NCBI GenBank assembly: GCA_938036545.1
Contig: CALHQJ010000081.1
Coordinates: forward strand, 1-21,885
DNA: 21,885 nt
Reading direction: 5' to 3'
Source: an uncultured Clostridium sp.
GTDB taxonomy: Bacteria > Bacillota > Clostridia > Lachnospirales > Lachnospiraceae
This document shows, in pieces, positions 14,459-21,885 of the stretch (its first letter is position 1; each line of letters begins with the position of its first letter). The notes beneath the pieces are model-generated. The model was not told the DNA's origin, searched no databases, and was given only the letters and a program-made list of their open reading frames with translations. A program made the translations under genes and the position numbers.

Positions 14459-14757
14459 CCAGGCTTTCTTCCGGCCCTGACTTTCTCATATACCTGGTTC
14501 AGCCAGGCGATTCCCTCTTCAATTCCCTCTTCATCAAAAGAACTCCACTGCTGTCGGATCAGCTTTGGATCTGTAGCGGAAAAGCTGTATGGCTCCGGCC
14601 AGGCAGAGGTTAAAATACCTGTTTCCTCCTGGCCTTCCTCTCCGCCTTCTAATGGACGGGACGACTTTTCCATACGAAATCTCATTCCCTGAAAGCTTCC
14701 CGTAAATTTTGCCTTTTTCAAATAGGGAATCGGCATAAACTGACTTCTATCCAGCAT
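14455..14757 (-). CDS. Small conserved-looking protein of unknown function
   Basis: A 100-residue soluble protein. The opening FMPIPYLKKAKFTGSFQGMR, a central TSAWPEPYSFSATD and a closing FDEEGIEEGIAWLNQVYEK helix resemble a family of about 100-residue proteins in clostridia. In public databases these are often labelled acetyltransferase without showing a GNAT acetyl-CoA loop. I see no Q/RxxGxG/A motif here, so that label should not be copied. A GGGAGG ribosome binding site precedes the ATG and it begins 22 bases after polA, so it belongs to the polA transcription unit. It overlaps the next gene by 4 bases, making a likely two-protein module. Confidence 0.75.
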   Translation of the reverse strand: MLDRSQFMPIPYLKKAKFTGSFQGMRFRMEKSSRPLEGGEEGQEETGILTSAWPEPYSFSATDPKLIRQQWSSFDEEGIEEGIAWLNQVYEKVRAGRKPG

Positions 14758-14779
14758 TTGTTCCTCCCCATATCAACCC

Positions 14780-17455
14780 TTAATGTGCGTCAAACCAGCT
14801 GTTCCCTTCTTTTGCATCTACCTCCAAAGATACGGACAGCTCTGCCGCATGCTTCATTTTGTCTTCTAAAATCGCTTTTACTTCTTCTGCCTCTGATTCC
14901 AAAGCTTCAATTAACAGTTCGTCGTGGACCTGAAGCACAATACGGGACTGTAATCCTCTGCGGGCCATTTCCTGATCCACATGAATCATGGCCAATTTCA
15001 TAATATCCGCAGCCGTTCCCTGAATAGGCGAGTTCATCGCTACTCTCTCTCCAAAAGATCTCTGCATAAAATTGGCTGATTTCAGCTCCGGTATGGGCCG
15101 ACGTCTTCCGTACATGGTGGTCACATATCCCTGTTCCTTACCGTCTGTTACCTGCTGATCTAAAAATTTCTTTACCCCTGGATAAGTCTCAAAATAGGTA
15201 TTGATATAGTCCAGGGCTTCTTTTCTGGAAATACTCAAATCTTCACTTAAACCAAAAGCGCTGATACCATAGACAATGCCGAAGTTGACTGCTTTTGCAT
15301 TGCGGCGCATGAGAGGCGTCACTTCCTCTAACGGAATATGAAATACCTGGGACGCTGTAATAGCATGAATATCCTGAGCGGAACGATAAGCTTCAATCAG
15401 CCTTTCATCTCCTGACATGTGAGCCAGAATCCTAAGTTCAATCTGGGAATAATCTGCGTCAATAAAGGTATAGCCTTCTTTCGGTACAAAGACTTTCCGG
15501 ATCTCTCTTCCCAAAGCCATTCGAACCGGAATATTCTGCAGATTGGGTTCTGTGCTGCTGATTCGTCCGGTAGCCGTAATGGTCTGGTTAAACTTGCCGT
15601 GAATCCGCTCATCCTCGCCAATAAAGGCAGCCAGTCCTTCTGCATAGGTGGAATACAGTTTCGTCAATTGACGGTAATCCAAAACCTTTTGAACGGCTGG
15701 TACTTCAGATGCCAGCTTCTCCAGTACGTCCGCTGCCGTAGAGTATCCGGTCTTGGTCTTTTTGCCACCTTTTAATTTCATTTTTTCAAACAAAACCTCT
15801 CCCAGCTGCTTGGGAGAATTAATGTTAAAGGTCTCCCCTGTAGCCTGATAAATCTCCTGTTCCAGCTTGTCAATGCTGACTTTCAAACGGCTGCCGTAGT
15901 CTTTCAGCTCCTGCCGCTCTACCCGGACTCCTGCCGCCTCCATCCGGTACAGGCTGTAAATTAATGGCATTTCAATCTCACAAAACAGTTTTGCCATGCC
16001 GGTCTCTTCCAGCTTTTCTTCCAGCACAGGAGCCGTCTTCCACAGTGCGTAGGCCATATAACATACGCAGTCCAGCGCCTTTTCTTCTTCATCTAAAACA
16101 GCGCCTGCAAGAGAAGTTTTTCCAAGCAAATCCGTCTGGGACGGCAAAGTCATGCCGCCGTAATCTCTTGCCAGATCGTCATAATCATAGGTATCCTTTA
16201 ATGGATTCAGCAGGTATCCGGCTACTCCGGCGTCCCTTACGCCAGCGCCCCAGGACAGGTTTAAAAAGGGAAGCTGACTCTTTAAATCCAGCACCCATAC
16301 CATTCCCATTTCCCGGCTGCATAAGGTCTCCAGCTTTCCAGCCAGATACTCCCCTGTGAGGAATCCTTCTGCCGGAAAAAAATACGAATCTTCTTTTCCA
16401 AAACACAGGGTAAGGCCTGCTATCCGGCCCCTGCCGGAGCTCTTTTTCTTTCCGTCTTCCTGTCCGATAATCAGCTGGGCTCCAACCAGAGAAGCTGCTG
16501 CTGCCTGTTCAAGCACCTGCTCTGCACTGGAAAAATCGGCCACTACCTGAAAATGGCTGCGCACGTCTGCTTCCTCCTGATTTTCCGGAATCTCCTGGAA
16601 ACGGGACAAAATCGACTTAAATTCCAACCGTTTCATATACTGATAAGCTTCCGGCGTATAAAGATTGGTGATTTCCGCATCTTCATAAGAAAAGGCAATG
16701 CCGCAGTCTGTACAGATGGTCGCCAGGGTCTTACTCATCTGAGCCATGTCATAATGTTCTTCTAATGCTTTTTTTGCTCTGGGAGGTTTTAACTCTTCCA
16801 GATGTGCAAATGCATTTTCAATACTTCCATAAACGGAAATAATAGCTGTGGCTGTCTTTTCTCCAATGGAAGGCACGCCTGGAATGTTGTCGGAAGCATC
16901 GCCCATCAGCGCCTTTACATCAATAAATTCTGCAGGGGTAACTCCATACTCCCGTTTTACATCCTCTGGATAATAGTCTTTAATTTCTGTGCCGCCTCTG
17001 CTGGTCTTGGGAATCCGGATTTTAATGTGGGTATCTGCAAGCTGCAGCAAATCCCTGTCGCCTGAAACTACTGAAACCTCTGTTTCTTCCCCAGCCTGGC
17101 TTTTTGCCACAGTTCCCAGTATATCATCCGCCTCAAAGCCAGGCAGTGTCAGAATGGGCACTCCCATAGCCTGCAGAACTTCCTTCATCAGAGGAACCTG
17201 TTCTCTCAATTCTTCCGGCATTGGCTTTCTGGTTCCTTTATACTCGGCAAACATCTTGTGGCGGAAGGTAGGCTCTTTTAAATCAAAAGCCACAGCCAGG
17301 TGATCTGCCTGTTCTTCTTCCAAAATTTTAAACATAATATTGAGAAAGCCGTAGACCGCATTCGTATGAAGTCCTTCTGAGTTTGTCAAATCCGGAACTC
17401 CATAAAAAGCTCTATTTAAAATACTGTGTCCGTCAATTAATACTAATTTTCCCAT
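14780..17455 (-). CDS. polA: DNA polymerase I
   Basis: An 891-residue family A polymerase for Okazaki fragment maturation and gap repair. The N-terminal 5'-3' flap nuclease (1-290) shows LVLIDGHSILNRAFYG, FEADDILGT, VVSGDRDLLQL and the helix-hairpin-helix around VPSIGEKTATAII. The polymerase domain has motif A DADYSQIELR, motif B RRNAKAVNFGIVYG and motif C VLQVHDELLIE. The middle 3'-5' exonuclease-like domain (about 300-470) lacks the DxE of exo motif I; the equivalent stretch reads GLTLCFGKEDSYFF. Proofreading is therefore probably absent, as in other Firmicute PolI enzymes. It is 12 bases downstream of a zinc-finger membrane protein gene and 22 bases upstream of two small unknown genes. AGAGG precedes the ATG. 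Confidence 0.97.
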   Translation of the reverse strand: MGKLVLIDGHSILNRAFYGVPDLTNSEGLHTNAVYGFLNIMFKILEEEQADHLAVAFDLKEPTFRHKMFAEYKGTRKPMPEELREQVPLMKEVLQAMGVPILTLPGFEADDILGTVAKSQAGEETEVSVVSGDRDLLQLADTHIKIRIPKTSRGGTEIKDYYPEDVKREYGVTPAEFIDVKALMGDASDNIPGVPSIGEKTATAIISVYGSIENAFAHLEELKPPRAKKALEEHYDMAQMSKTLATICTDCGIAFSYEDAEITNLYTPEAYQYMKRLEFKSILSRFQEIPENQEEADVRSHFQVVADFSSAEQVLEQAAAASLVGAQLIIGQEDGKKKSSGRGRIAGLTLCFGKEDSYFFPAEGFLTGEYLAGKLETLCSREMGMVWVLDLKSQLPFLNLSWGAGVRDAGVAGYLLNPLKDTYDYDDLARDYGGMTLPSQTDLLGKTSLAGAVLDEEEKALDCVCYMAYALWKTAPVLEEKLEETGMAKLFCEIEMPLIYSLYRMEAAGVRVERQELKDYGSRLKVSIDKLEQEIYQATGETFNINSPKQLGEVLFEKMKLKGGKKTKTGYSTAADVLEKLASEVPAVQKVLDYRQLTKLYSTYAEGLAAFIGEDERIHGKFNQTITATGRISSTEPNLQNIPVRMALGREIRKVFVPKEGYTFIDADYSQIELRILAHMSGDERLIEAYRSAQDIHAITASQVFHIPLEEVTPLMRRNAKAVNFGIVYGISAFGLSEDLSISRKEALDYINTYFETYPGVKKFLDQQVTDGKEQGYVTTMYGRRRPIPELKSANFMQRSFGERVAMNSPIQGTAADIMKLAMIHVDQEMARRGLQSRIVLQVHDELLIEALESEAEEVKAILEDKMKHAAELSVSLEVDAKEGNSWFDAH

Positions 17456-17467
17456 ACTAAACCTCTT

Positions 17468-17809
17468 TTATGAAAATAATCCTAATATCCGAAGCTGCAT
17501 AATTATCATAACACCAAGACTCATTACCATAAGGGTATCCACAGAATACCGCATTGCCTGCAGCATACGGCGTCTGCGGACATGCTGCCTGGACTGGTCC
17601 AAAAGTTCTTCCAGTTCTCCCTTAATATTATAATTATCTGCATCCGAATCCAACTGCCGGATACCGGAATCCACTGTAAAATAAATTTCCAGTTCTTCCT
17701 GGCAGTTTTCACAAGTTTCAATGTGTTCCAGAAACTTTTCCAGCGTATCCTCATCCAGTTCCCCGTGAATATAAGGTGTAACAAGGCGTTCTGCCTCCTG
17801 ACAATTCAT
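17468..17809 (-). CDS. Zinc-finger (ZAS/zf-HC2) anti-sigma-like membrane protein
   Basis: A 113-residue protein beginning MNCQEAERLVTPYIHGEL. His29-x3-Cys33-x2-Cys36 (HIETCENC) and Cys3 form the zinc-binding anti-sigma (ZAS) signature. A Glu/Asp-rich helix and an RRRR cluster (about 78-81) come before a C-terminal membrane helix (about 90-110). This is the layout of small membrane anti-sigma factors, with the zinc domain in the cytoplasm. No ECF sigma factor gene is adjacent; instead polA follows after 12 bases. It may control a sigma factor encoded elsewhere or have a different zinc-dependent role. GGAGGG precedes the ATG, and a plausible promoter lies just upstream. Confidence 0.8.
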   Translation of the reverse strand: MNCQEAERLVTPYIHGELDEDTLEKFLEHIETCENCQEELEIYFTVDSGIRQLDSDADNYNIKGELEELLDQSRQHVRRRRMLQAMRYSVDTLMVMSLGVMIIMQLRILGLFS

Positions 17810-17831
17810 AGTATGCCCTCCATTTTATCTA

Positions 17832-17837
17832 ATAATA
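17832..17837 (-). promoter_or_regulatory. Probable promoter of the anti-sigma-like gene and polA unit
   Basis: On the minus strand TGC followed by TATTAT (17837-17832) is an extended -10; a TGACTT lies 17 bases before it as a weak -35. A second candidate, TTGATA with a 20-base gap to TAAAAT, overlaps it. The ATG is at 17809. Confidence 0.4.
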
Positions 17838-17912
17838 GCATAACGTTTATCAAAAGTCAGCCTATAACTATATCATAGTCCAGAAAGAGTCTTAGACAGT
17901 CTTCCCACAAAA

Positions 17913-17953
17913 CAAAAAAGACCCGAAAGCCTATCTGAAATAAGCCTTCGGGT
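17913..17953 (-). terminator. Intrinsic terminator of tRNA-Leu
   Basis: On the minus strand ACCCGAAGGCTTA (17953-17941) pairs over 13 bp, with two G-T pairs, to TAGGCTTTCGGGT (17933-17921) across a 7-base loop, followed by CTTTTTTG. It starts 16 bases after the tRNA 3' end. Confidence 0.9.
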
Positions 17954-17968
17954 GCCCCTGCCAAGGAG

Positions 17969-18051
17969 TGCCGGCTGCGGGACTTGAACCCGCACGATGT
18001 CGCCATCAATGGATTTTGAGTCCACCTCGTCTGCCATTCCGACAAGCCGGC
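17969..18051 (-). tRNA. tRNA-Leu (anticodon CAA)
   Basis: An 83-base class II tRNA. The acceptor stem GCCGGCT/AGCCGGC is perfect, with discriminator A. The anticodon arm is GTGGA-CTCAAAA-TCCAT, giving anticodon CAA (reads UUG). A long variable arm, TGATGGCGACATCGT, and the T arm GCGGG-TTCAAGT-CCCGC follow. CCA is not encoded (ACT follows), so it must be added after transcription. It has its own promoter and terminator, so it is a single-gene unit. Confidence 0.96.
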
Positions 18052-18070
18052 TTGCTTAACAACAGGTGTT

Positions 18071-18099
18071 ATTTTATCATAGATTCTGAAATTTGGCAA
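18071..18099 (-). promoter_or_regulatory. Promoter of tRNA-Leu
   Basis: On the minus strand TTGCCA (18099-18094), a 17-base spacer and TAAAAT (18076-18071) with TGA before it (extended -10). Predicted start is near 18064, about 13 bases before the tRNA. Confidence 0.85.
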
Positions 18100-18209
18100 G
18101 TAATTTTTTATAATTCCTTTCAAAAACCGTATCAGAGCATTATCCTCAGGCTTTGGTACAGCACTTCATAAAATTGTAATGATTTCTTCTACACGCACCG
18201 CATTATCTA

Positions 18210-18218
18210 TGTTATAAT
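18210..18218 (+). promoter_or_regulatory. Probable promoter of the DUF3298-type protein gene
   Basis: TGT followed by a perfect TATAAT (18213-18218), an extended -10 box. No good -35 is present at 17 bases. It is 34 bases before the ATG at 18253. Confidence 0.5.
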
Positions 18219-18252
18219 AAATACACATCAATACCAATGAAAAGGAGCTGCC

Positions 18253-19074
18253 ATGAATAAAAAACTGATTATCGGCATTTCTGCCGCTGCCGTAGCTGCT
18301 GTGATTATTGGCGCTGCTGCTGCCCTTATGACCTCTTCCCCACCGGAAAAGATTGATTTATCTTCCACCCACACTACTGAGGCGGCCACTGAGCCTGCTA
18401 AGGATACTGAACCGGAAACTCCCCCCGCAGTTACCACTGCACCAGAAACTACAGCTGCTGCTGTAGAAAATGTCACTGCTTCTCTGGATACCTACACCTT
18501 TGGAAACATTTCCATTCAGTTTCCAAAGGTTGACGGCATCAGCGATTCCAAGCTTCAGGATACCATCAACGAATCGCTCCGTACCAATGCATTATCCGTC
18601 ATCGCAGGATATGAGGCAGATGAAGCAAAGGATACTATGACGGTCAAGTGTCAGGTTCTTTCCGTTGACAGACGAAGCCTGACTGCTGTCTATACTGGTT
18701 CTTATACACCAGACGGCGGTGCTCATCCGGTCAACCTCTTTTACAGCAATACCATGGACTTACGAAGTGGCTCCAGCCTGGGACTTAATGACTTTACAGA
18801 TTCCTATACCATGGCCGGATATGTGTTAAGTTCTGATGTAATCTTTTCTGATTTAACAGAGGAACAGACTGCTGCTGTTTTAGAATACCGCCAGAGCCTG
18901 ACCATAGAAGAATTGACCAATACCTTTAACCAGGCTGACTTTCCAATCCAGAAAGGCGTTGTATGGCCTCCGTCTTTCAGCTACGAAAAGCAGGGGAATA
19001 TATTCTTTTCCATGCCGGTTCCCCATGCATTAGGGGATTACGTCATTGTCTGCTTTGAGCCTTCCACCAAATAA
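18253..19074 (+). CDS. Membrane-anchored extracytoplasmic protein, DUF4163/DUF3298-like
   Basis: A 273-residue protein. MNKK is followed by a single hydrophobic helix (about 5-27) without a lipobox cysteine, so it is an uncleaved anchor or signal. Residues 28-75 are a low-complexity Thr/Glu/Pro/Ala linker typical of a wall-spanning stalk. The outer domain (77-273) has the pattern of DUF4163 followed by DUF3298, as in RsiV and PdaC: DTYTFGNISIQFPKVDGI, then TAVYTGSYTPDGGAHPVNLF (the conserved GGAHP stretch), then IFFSMPVPHALGDY near the end. In RsiV this domain senses lysozyme. Here no sigma factor or deacetylase domain is attached, so function is open. AAAGGAG precedes the ATG. upp follows after 57 bases without a clear terminator. 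Confidence 0.8.
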   Translation: MNKKLIIGISAAAVAAVIIGAAAALMTSSPPEKIDLSSTHTTEAATEPAKDTEPETPPAVTTAPETTAAAVENVTASLDTYTFGNISIQFPKVDGISDSKLQDTINESLRTNALSVIAGYEADEAKDTMTVKCQVLSVDRRSLTAVYTGSYTPDGGAHPVNLFYSNTMDLRSGSSLGLNDFTDSYTMAGYVLSSDVIFSDLTEEQTAAVLEYRQSLTIEELTNTFNQADFPIQKGVVWPPSFSYEKQGNIFFSMPVPHALGDYVIVCFEPSTK

Positions 19075-19131
19075 CCTCTGACAACTAACCTAGGGATTTT
19101 CCCTTATTTACTTAGAAAGGATTGTATTACT

Positions 19132-19761
19132 ATGGAACAAGTAACGATTTTTGATCACCCGTTAATCCAGCACAAAATCTCCAGATTAAGAGATAAAAAC
19201 ACCGGTACCAATGAATTTCGCAGTCTGATTGAAGAAATCGCTATGCTGATGGGATATGAAGCCCTGCGGGATCTTCCTTTAGAGGATGTGGAAGTAGAAA
19301 CTCCCATCGAAACCTGCATGACTCCTATGATTGCAGGACGGAAGCTGGCTGTAGTTCCCATTTTGCGTGCCGGCCTTGGAATGGTGGGCGGCATCCTGGC
19401 TCTTACTCCAACTGCAAAGGTAGGCCACATCGGCCTTTACCGTGACGAAGTAACCCATGAACCCCATGAGTATTACTGCAAACTGCCCGATCCAATTGAA
19501 GAACGAACCATTATCGTAACCGATCCCATGTTAGCTACCGGCGGGTCTGCTGTGTCTGCTGTCGATTTTATTAAAGCCCATGGCGGTAAAAAAATCAAAT
19601 TTATGTCCATTATTGCCGCTCCAGAAGGTTTAGAACGGCTGAAAAATGCCCATCCGGATATTCAGATCTATGTAGGATGTCTGGATCGCTGTCTCAACGA
19701 AGATGCTTATATCTGCCCTGGCCTTGGCGATGCAGGAGACCGGATTTTCGGCACAAAATAA
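19132..19761 (+). CDS. upp: Uracil phosphoribosyltransferase
   Basis: A 209-residue enzyme of standard length that makes UMP from uracil and PRPP (pyrimidine salvage, cytoplasm). Family blocks are visible: the N-terminal VTIFDHPLIQHKISRLRDK, then VPILRAGLGMVGG, then IGLYRDE, the PRPP-binding IVTDPMLATGGSA, and the uracil-binding C-terminal GLGDAGDRIFGTK. AAAGGA precedes the ATG at a slightly long distance of 11 bases. No PyrR-type attenuator or terminator is seen just upstream. The stop codon is followed within 8 bases by a decayed recombinase fragment on the other strand, so the native downstream region of upp has been replaced. Confidence 0.97.
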   Translation: MEQVTIFDHPLIQHKISRLRDKNTGTNEFRSLIEEIAMLMGYEALRDLPLEDVEVETPIETCMTPMIAGRKLAVVPILRAGLGMVGGILALTPTAKVGHIGLYRDEVTHEPHEYYCKLPDPIEERTIIVTDPMLATGGSAVSAVDFIKAHGGKKIKFMSIIAAPEGLERLKNAHPDIQIYVGCLDRCLNEDAYICPGLGDAGDRIFGTK

Positions 19762-19768
19762 AACCCGC

Positions 19769-19881
19769 AAGGTCTTTTGTGATATATACTGCCACACTGC
19801 CGGCTTCGATTTTGCCCAGCATTTTTCGAAAACCAGGACGGTCGAAAGTAGTCCACTACAGCCGTCATTCACCAAAAAGTC
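19769..19881 (-). pseudogene. Fragment of a large serine recombinase, frameshifted
   Basis: On the minus strand DFLVNDGCSG (19881-19852), then, after a one-base loss at 19852/19853, TTFDRPGFRKMLGKIEAGSV and AVYITKDL (down to 19769). This is the segment between the N-terminal catalytic strand and the DxSR motif region in transposon- or phage-type serine recombinases, where FxDDGxSGTxFDRPGFxxML is nearly invariant. The catalytic serine, the rest of the catalytic domain, the recombinase/zinc-ribbon domains and the C-terminal coiled coil are all absent. The match ends exactly where the upp 3' end begins. I read it as a scar of a lost mobile element. It is too short and broken to be annotated by open frames alone. 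Confidence 0.7.
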
Positions 19882-19914
19882 CAGCGCACAGATATAATTC
19901 CATCTTAGCGCTGG
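19874..19914 (-). terminator. Intrinsic terminator downstream of kdpE
   Basis: On the minus strand CCAGCGC (19914-19908) pairs with GCGCTGG (19887-19881), with an inner AGAT/ATCT pairing, followed by ACTTTTT. It lies 65 bases after the kdpE stop. The hairpin might also slow transcription arriving from upp, but no T-run follows on that strand. Confidence 0.75.
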
Positions 19915-19979
19915 GCTTCTCTAATATTTGTCTATTTCTCACAATGATAAATTCCATTTCCGAATGTGCAGTCAAATCT

Positions 19980-20681
19980 TTACTCTACCCGCAGCATTCG
20001 ATAACCAACACCGATATGTGTCTGAATATACTGGGGGGATTCCGGGCTTGTTTCTATTTTTTTGCGAAGAGTCGCCATAAAGACTCGAAGAGAAGCAATA
20101 TCATTTTCCCAGCTGTGCCCCCATATTTTTTGTGTAATGTAGGTGTGGGTCAGAACTTTTCCTACATTTTGAGAAAGGATACACAACAGTTTATACTCGA
20201 TTGGTGTCAAATGCAATTCCTGCTCATTCAGGTAAGCACATCCGGCGGCATAATCAATACGAAGCTGTCCATTGGAAAAGACCGCTGCGCCTGCCGAAGA
20301 TTCGCTTTGCATTATTGCGATTCTCCGCTGGGTAACACGAAGGCGAGCCAACAGTTCCTCCACAGAAAATGGTTTTGTAAGATAATCATCTGCACCAGCA
20401 TCCAGAGCATCTATCTTATCAGTATCTTCGCTCCTTGCGCTAATAACAATAATTGGCATATTAGACCATGTTCTGATTTTTTTGATCACATCCACGCCAT
20501 CTATGTCCGGTAAGCCCAAATCCAAAAGTACAATATCCGGATTGTGGGAAGATGCTTCTAAAATTGCAGCATTCCCATTGAGAGCCGTCAGATACCGGTA
20601 ATCATGTGCCTTCAATGTGGTTGTAATCAAATTTTTCACGGAAGAATCATCTTCCACAACTAAAATAAGTGGTTTATTCAT
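19980..20681 (-). CDS. kdpE: Response regulator KdpE-like (OmpR/PhoB family)
   Basis: A 233-residue DNA-binding regulator. The receiver domain has Asp11/Asp12, the phosphorylation site Asp54 in VLLDLGLPDIDG, the threonine/serine switch in VISARS and Lys103 in LTKPFS. The C-terminal winged helix (about 130-233) shows LTPIEYKLLCIL, VGKVLTHTYI, IWGHSWENDIASLRVFMATL and a GVGYRM wing. LRVFMATLRKKIE is characteristic of KdpE, which activates the high-affinity K+ pump operon kdpFABC. The ATG at 20681 follows a GGAGG. A longer frame to 20771 runs into the kinase gene and is rejected. It overlaps the kinase stop by 8 bases. No pump genes are in the window. Confidence 0.88.
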   Translation of the reverse strand: MNKPLILVVEDDSSVKNLITTTLKAHDYRYLTALNGNAAILEASSHNPDIVLLDLGLPDIDGVDVIKKIRTWSNMPIIVISARSEDTDKIDALDAGADDYLTKPFSVEELLARLRVTQRRIAIMQSESSAGAAVFSNGQLRIDYAAGCAYLNEQELHLTPIEYKLLCILSQNVGKVLTHTYITQKIWGHSWENDIASLRVFMATLRKKIETSPESPQYIQTHIGVGYRMLRVE

Positions 20682-21885
20682 GTATTTGCGCCTCCTCAGC
20701 AGGTAATGTGAATGTAAACACTGTTCCATGCGGTATGTTATCGGAAACAGAAATCGTACCGCCATGTGCAAGGATAATCGATTTGCACAACGACAGTCCC
20801 AATCCTAAGCTACGCCGGCTGTCTGCAATCTTATTCGCACCACTATAAAACATATCGAACACTTTCGGTTTCAGCTCATCCGGAATTCCTTCCCCATCAT
20901 CTGCTACAGTAACAATTACATGCTCGTCTTGCTTCCTTGTTTTTATCTGAATATGCGAGCTTTTTGGAGTATACTTAATGGCATTGTCTACAATATTGAT
21001 AATGACCTGAACGATCAGTCTGGCATCCATTTTAGCAAGGATAAAATCTTCTTCATGCTCTACCGTAATGCAATGCTCTACGCTTTTACGATTTACATGA
21101 TGCAGTGCCTCCGTAATTACTTCATCTATCAAATTTGCAGACGCACGAATATTCAGCCGCCCTTCCTCTATCCGAGTAACGGCGAGAAGATTTTCCACAA
21201 GATTAATCAACCACATGGAATCGTCGTAAATATCGGTGTATAGCTGGAGCTTGGTATCTTCGTCAAAGGATTTTCCGTTTGACAAAAGATTGCTGGCATT
21301 GCCGGAAATAGAAGTCAGGGGAGTGCGAAGGTCATGAGAAATCGCCCGCAAAAGATTTGCCCGAAGCTGTTCATTTTGGGCAAGAATTGCCGCTTCCTCT
21401 TTCTCTCTGGCGTTTTTCTCATTTTCCAATGACATTGCACACTCACCAAGAATCGAAAGCAAAATGCTGTTCTCAAAAGCATCCAGAGGCTGTTCGCCAA
21501 TGACGATTCCCACCACACCGTACACTCTGTCCATAATCCGGACAGCAAGATAAAGGCATTTTGCATCAGAAAGTGTATCTGTGGTAGCGCCTGCATGTTT
21601 GTTGTTTTTCAAAACCCACTTTGCCACCCCTTTTTCATTTACAGATAGGCAGCTGTTATCCAAAACATTCCCGTCCGGTGAAAAAGTACGTGCTTCTCCA
21701 AGCAAGCCATTTTCTACAGGATAAAACACAATCCCCCTCCCAAGCAGCTTGACAAGCTGCCTTGATGTGGCAGAAATAATATCCTCCTGATTTTTTTCCT
21801 GCTGCAAAATCTGATTTGTGTCAAATAAAACCTTGGTACGATATGCAGCCTGTGCGGATTGTTTTGCATGATTCTTGAGTTGTGT
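20674..21885 (-). CDS. kdpD: Sensor histidine kinase KdpD, C-terminal part (runs off the right edge)
   Basis: The frame is open to base 21885, giving 403 residues. The part visible begins TQLKNHAKQSAQAAYRTKVL and FDTNQILQQ, a KdpD linker after the membrane segments, then a GAF-like domain (about 45-150). The H-box is AISHDLRTPLTSISGNASNL with the phospho-accepting histidine. The ATPase has an N-box NIVDNAIKYTP, G1 DDGEGIP and G2 GLGLSLCKS. The KdpD and USP-like input domains and four membrane helices would lie beyond the edge. An apparent start at 21807 is a TTG (leucine) inside the frame and not the true start. Together with KdpE it would respond to K+ limitation or turgor; c-di-AMP control depends on the missing part. 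Confidence 0.88.
   Translation of the reverse strand, partial: TQLKNHAKQSAQAAYRTKVLFDTNQILQQEKNQEDIISATSRQLVKLLGRGIVFYPVENGLLGEARTFSPDGNVLDNSCLSVNEKGVAKWVLKNNKHAGATTDTLSDAKCLYLAVRIMDRVYGVVGIVIGEQPLDAFENSILLSILGECAMSLENEKNAREKEEAAILAQNEQLRANLLRAISHDLRTPLTSISGNASNLLSNGKSFDEDTKLQLYTDIYDDSMWLINLVENLLAVTRIEEGRLNIRASANLIDEVITEALHHVNRKSVEHCITVEHEEDFILAKMDARLIVQVIINIVDNAIKYTPKSSHIQIKTRKQDEHVIVTVADDGEGIPDELKPKVFDMFYSGANKIADSRRSLGLGLSLCKSIILAHGGTISVSDNIPHGTVFTFTLPAEEAQIHE

Noticed and set aside
17857..18123. 88-codon minus-strand open frame
   Set aside because: It spans the whole tRNA-Leu and its terminator, which explain the sequence far better.
19915..19979. Non-coding stretch between the kdpE terminator and kdpE stop
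   Set aside because: Read on both strands; no promoter, hairpin or protein-like frame could be supported.
19677..20513. 278-codon plus-strand open frame
   Set aside because: It runs through the end of upp in another frame, the recombinase relic and antisense to kdpE; no domain and no start signal.

Overview
The window looks like chromosome of an anaerobic Firmicute, most likely a Lachnospiraceae-type clostridium. Three things point there: strong AGGAGG-type ribosome binding sites, the gene order plsX-acpP-rnc-smc-ftsY, and ECF vitamin transporters with an FMN riboswitch. This is inference from gene content and protein style; no taxonomic marker was searched. Most of the window is ordinary housekeeping sequence. 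The unusual material lies at the left edge and just after upp.

Left part (1-3310). The minus strand carries, at the very edge, the start of a tiny hydrophobic holin-like toxin peptide with a structured leader. Next come a frameshifted gene remnant, an intrinsic terminator, and a short gene that appears to be the two ends of a glycogen debranching enzyme joined after loss of its middle. Upstream of these lie a flavin-binding split-barrel protein and the riboflavin transporter RibU. An FMN riboswitch with its own terminator controls this unit, and its promoter overlaps the stop codon of a Cof-type HAD phosphatase. A small plus-strand membrane protein with a zinc ribbon follows.

Central part (3311-12364). 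One long minus-strand array runs plsX, acpP, rnc, smc, ftsY, then ilvA-type threonine ammonia-lyase and a CLC anion transporter. Spacings are short, three junctions are tight (two overlaps and an 11-base gap), and a possible attenuator separates acpP from rnc. The array couples phospholipid synthesis, RNA processing, chromosome organisation and membrane-protein targeting.

Divergent and polA parts (12365-17968). A back-to-back promoter region separates plsX from a probable pantothenate ECF S component and a P1-family (DmpA/BapA-like) peptidase. These could supply the pantothenate needed for the acyl-carrier prosthetic group. Converging on the peptidase, a minus-strand unit encodes a zinc-finger anti-sigma-like membrane protein, DNA polymerase I, and two small proteins of unknown function.

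Right part (17969-21885). A tRNA-Leu(CAA) with clear promoter and terminator is followed by a surface-anchored DUF4163/DUF3298-type protein and upp (plus strand). A decayed fragment of a serine recombinase, missed by ORF calling because of a frameshift, abuts the upp stop codon. The minus strand then carries a terminator and KdpE/KdpD; kdpD runs off the window. No CRISPR array, rRNA or intact insertion sequence was seen.
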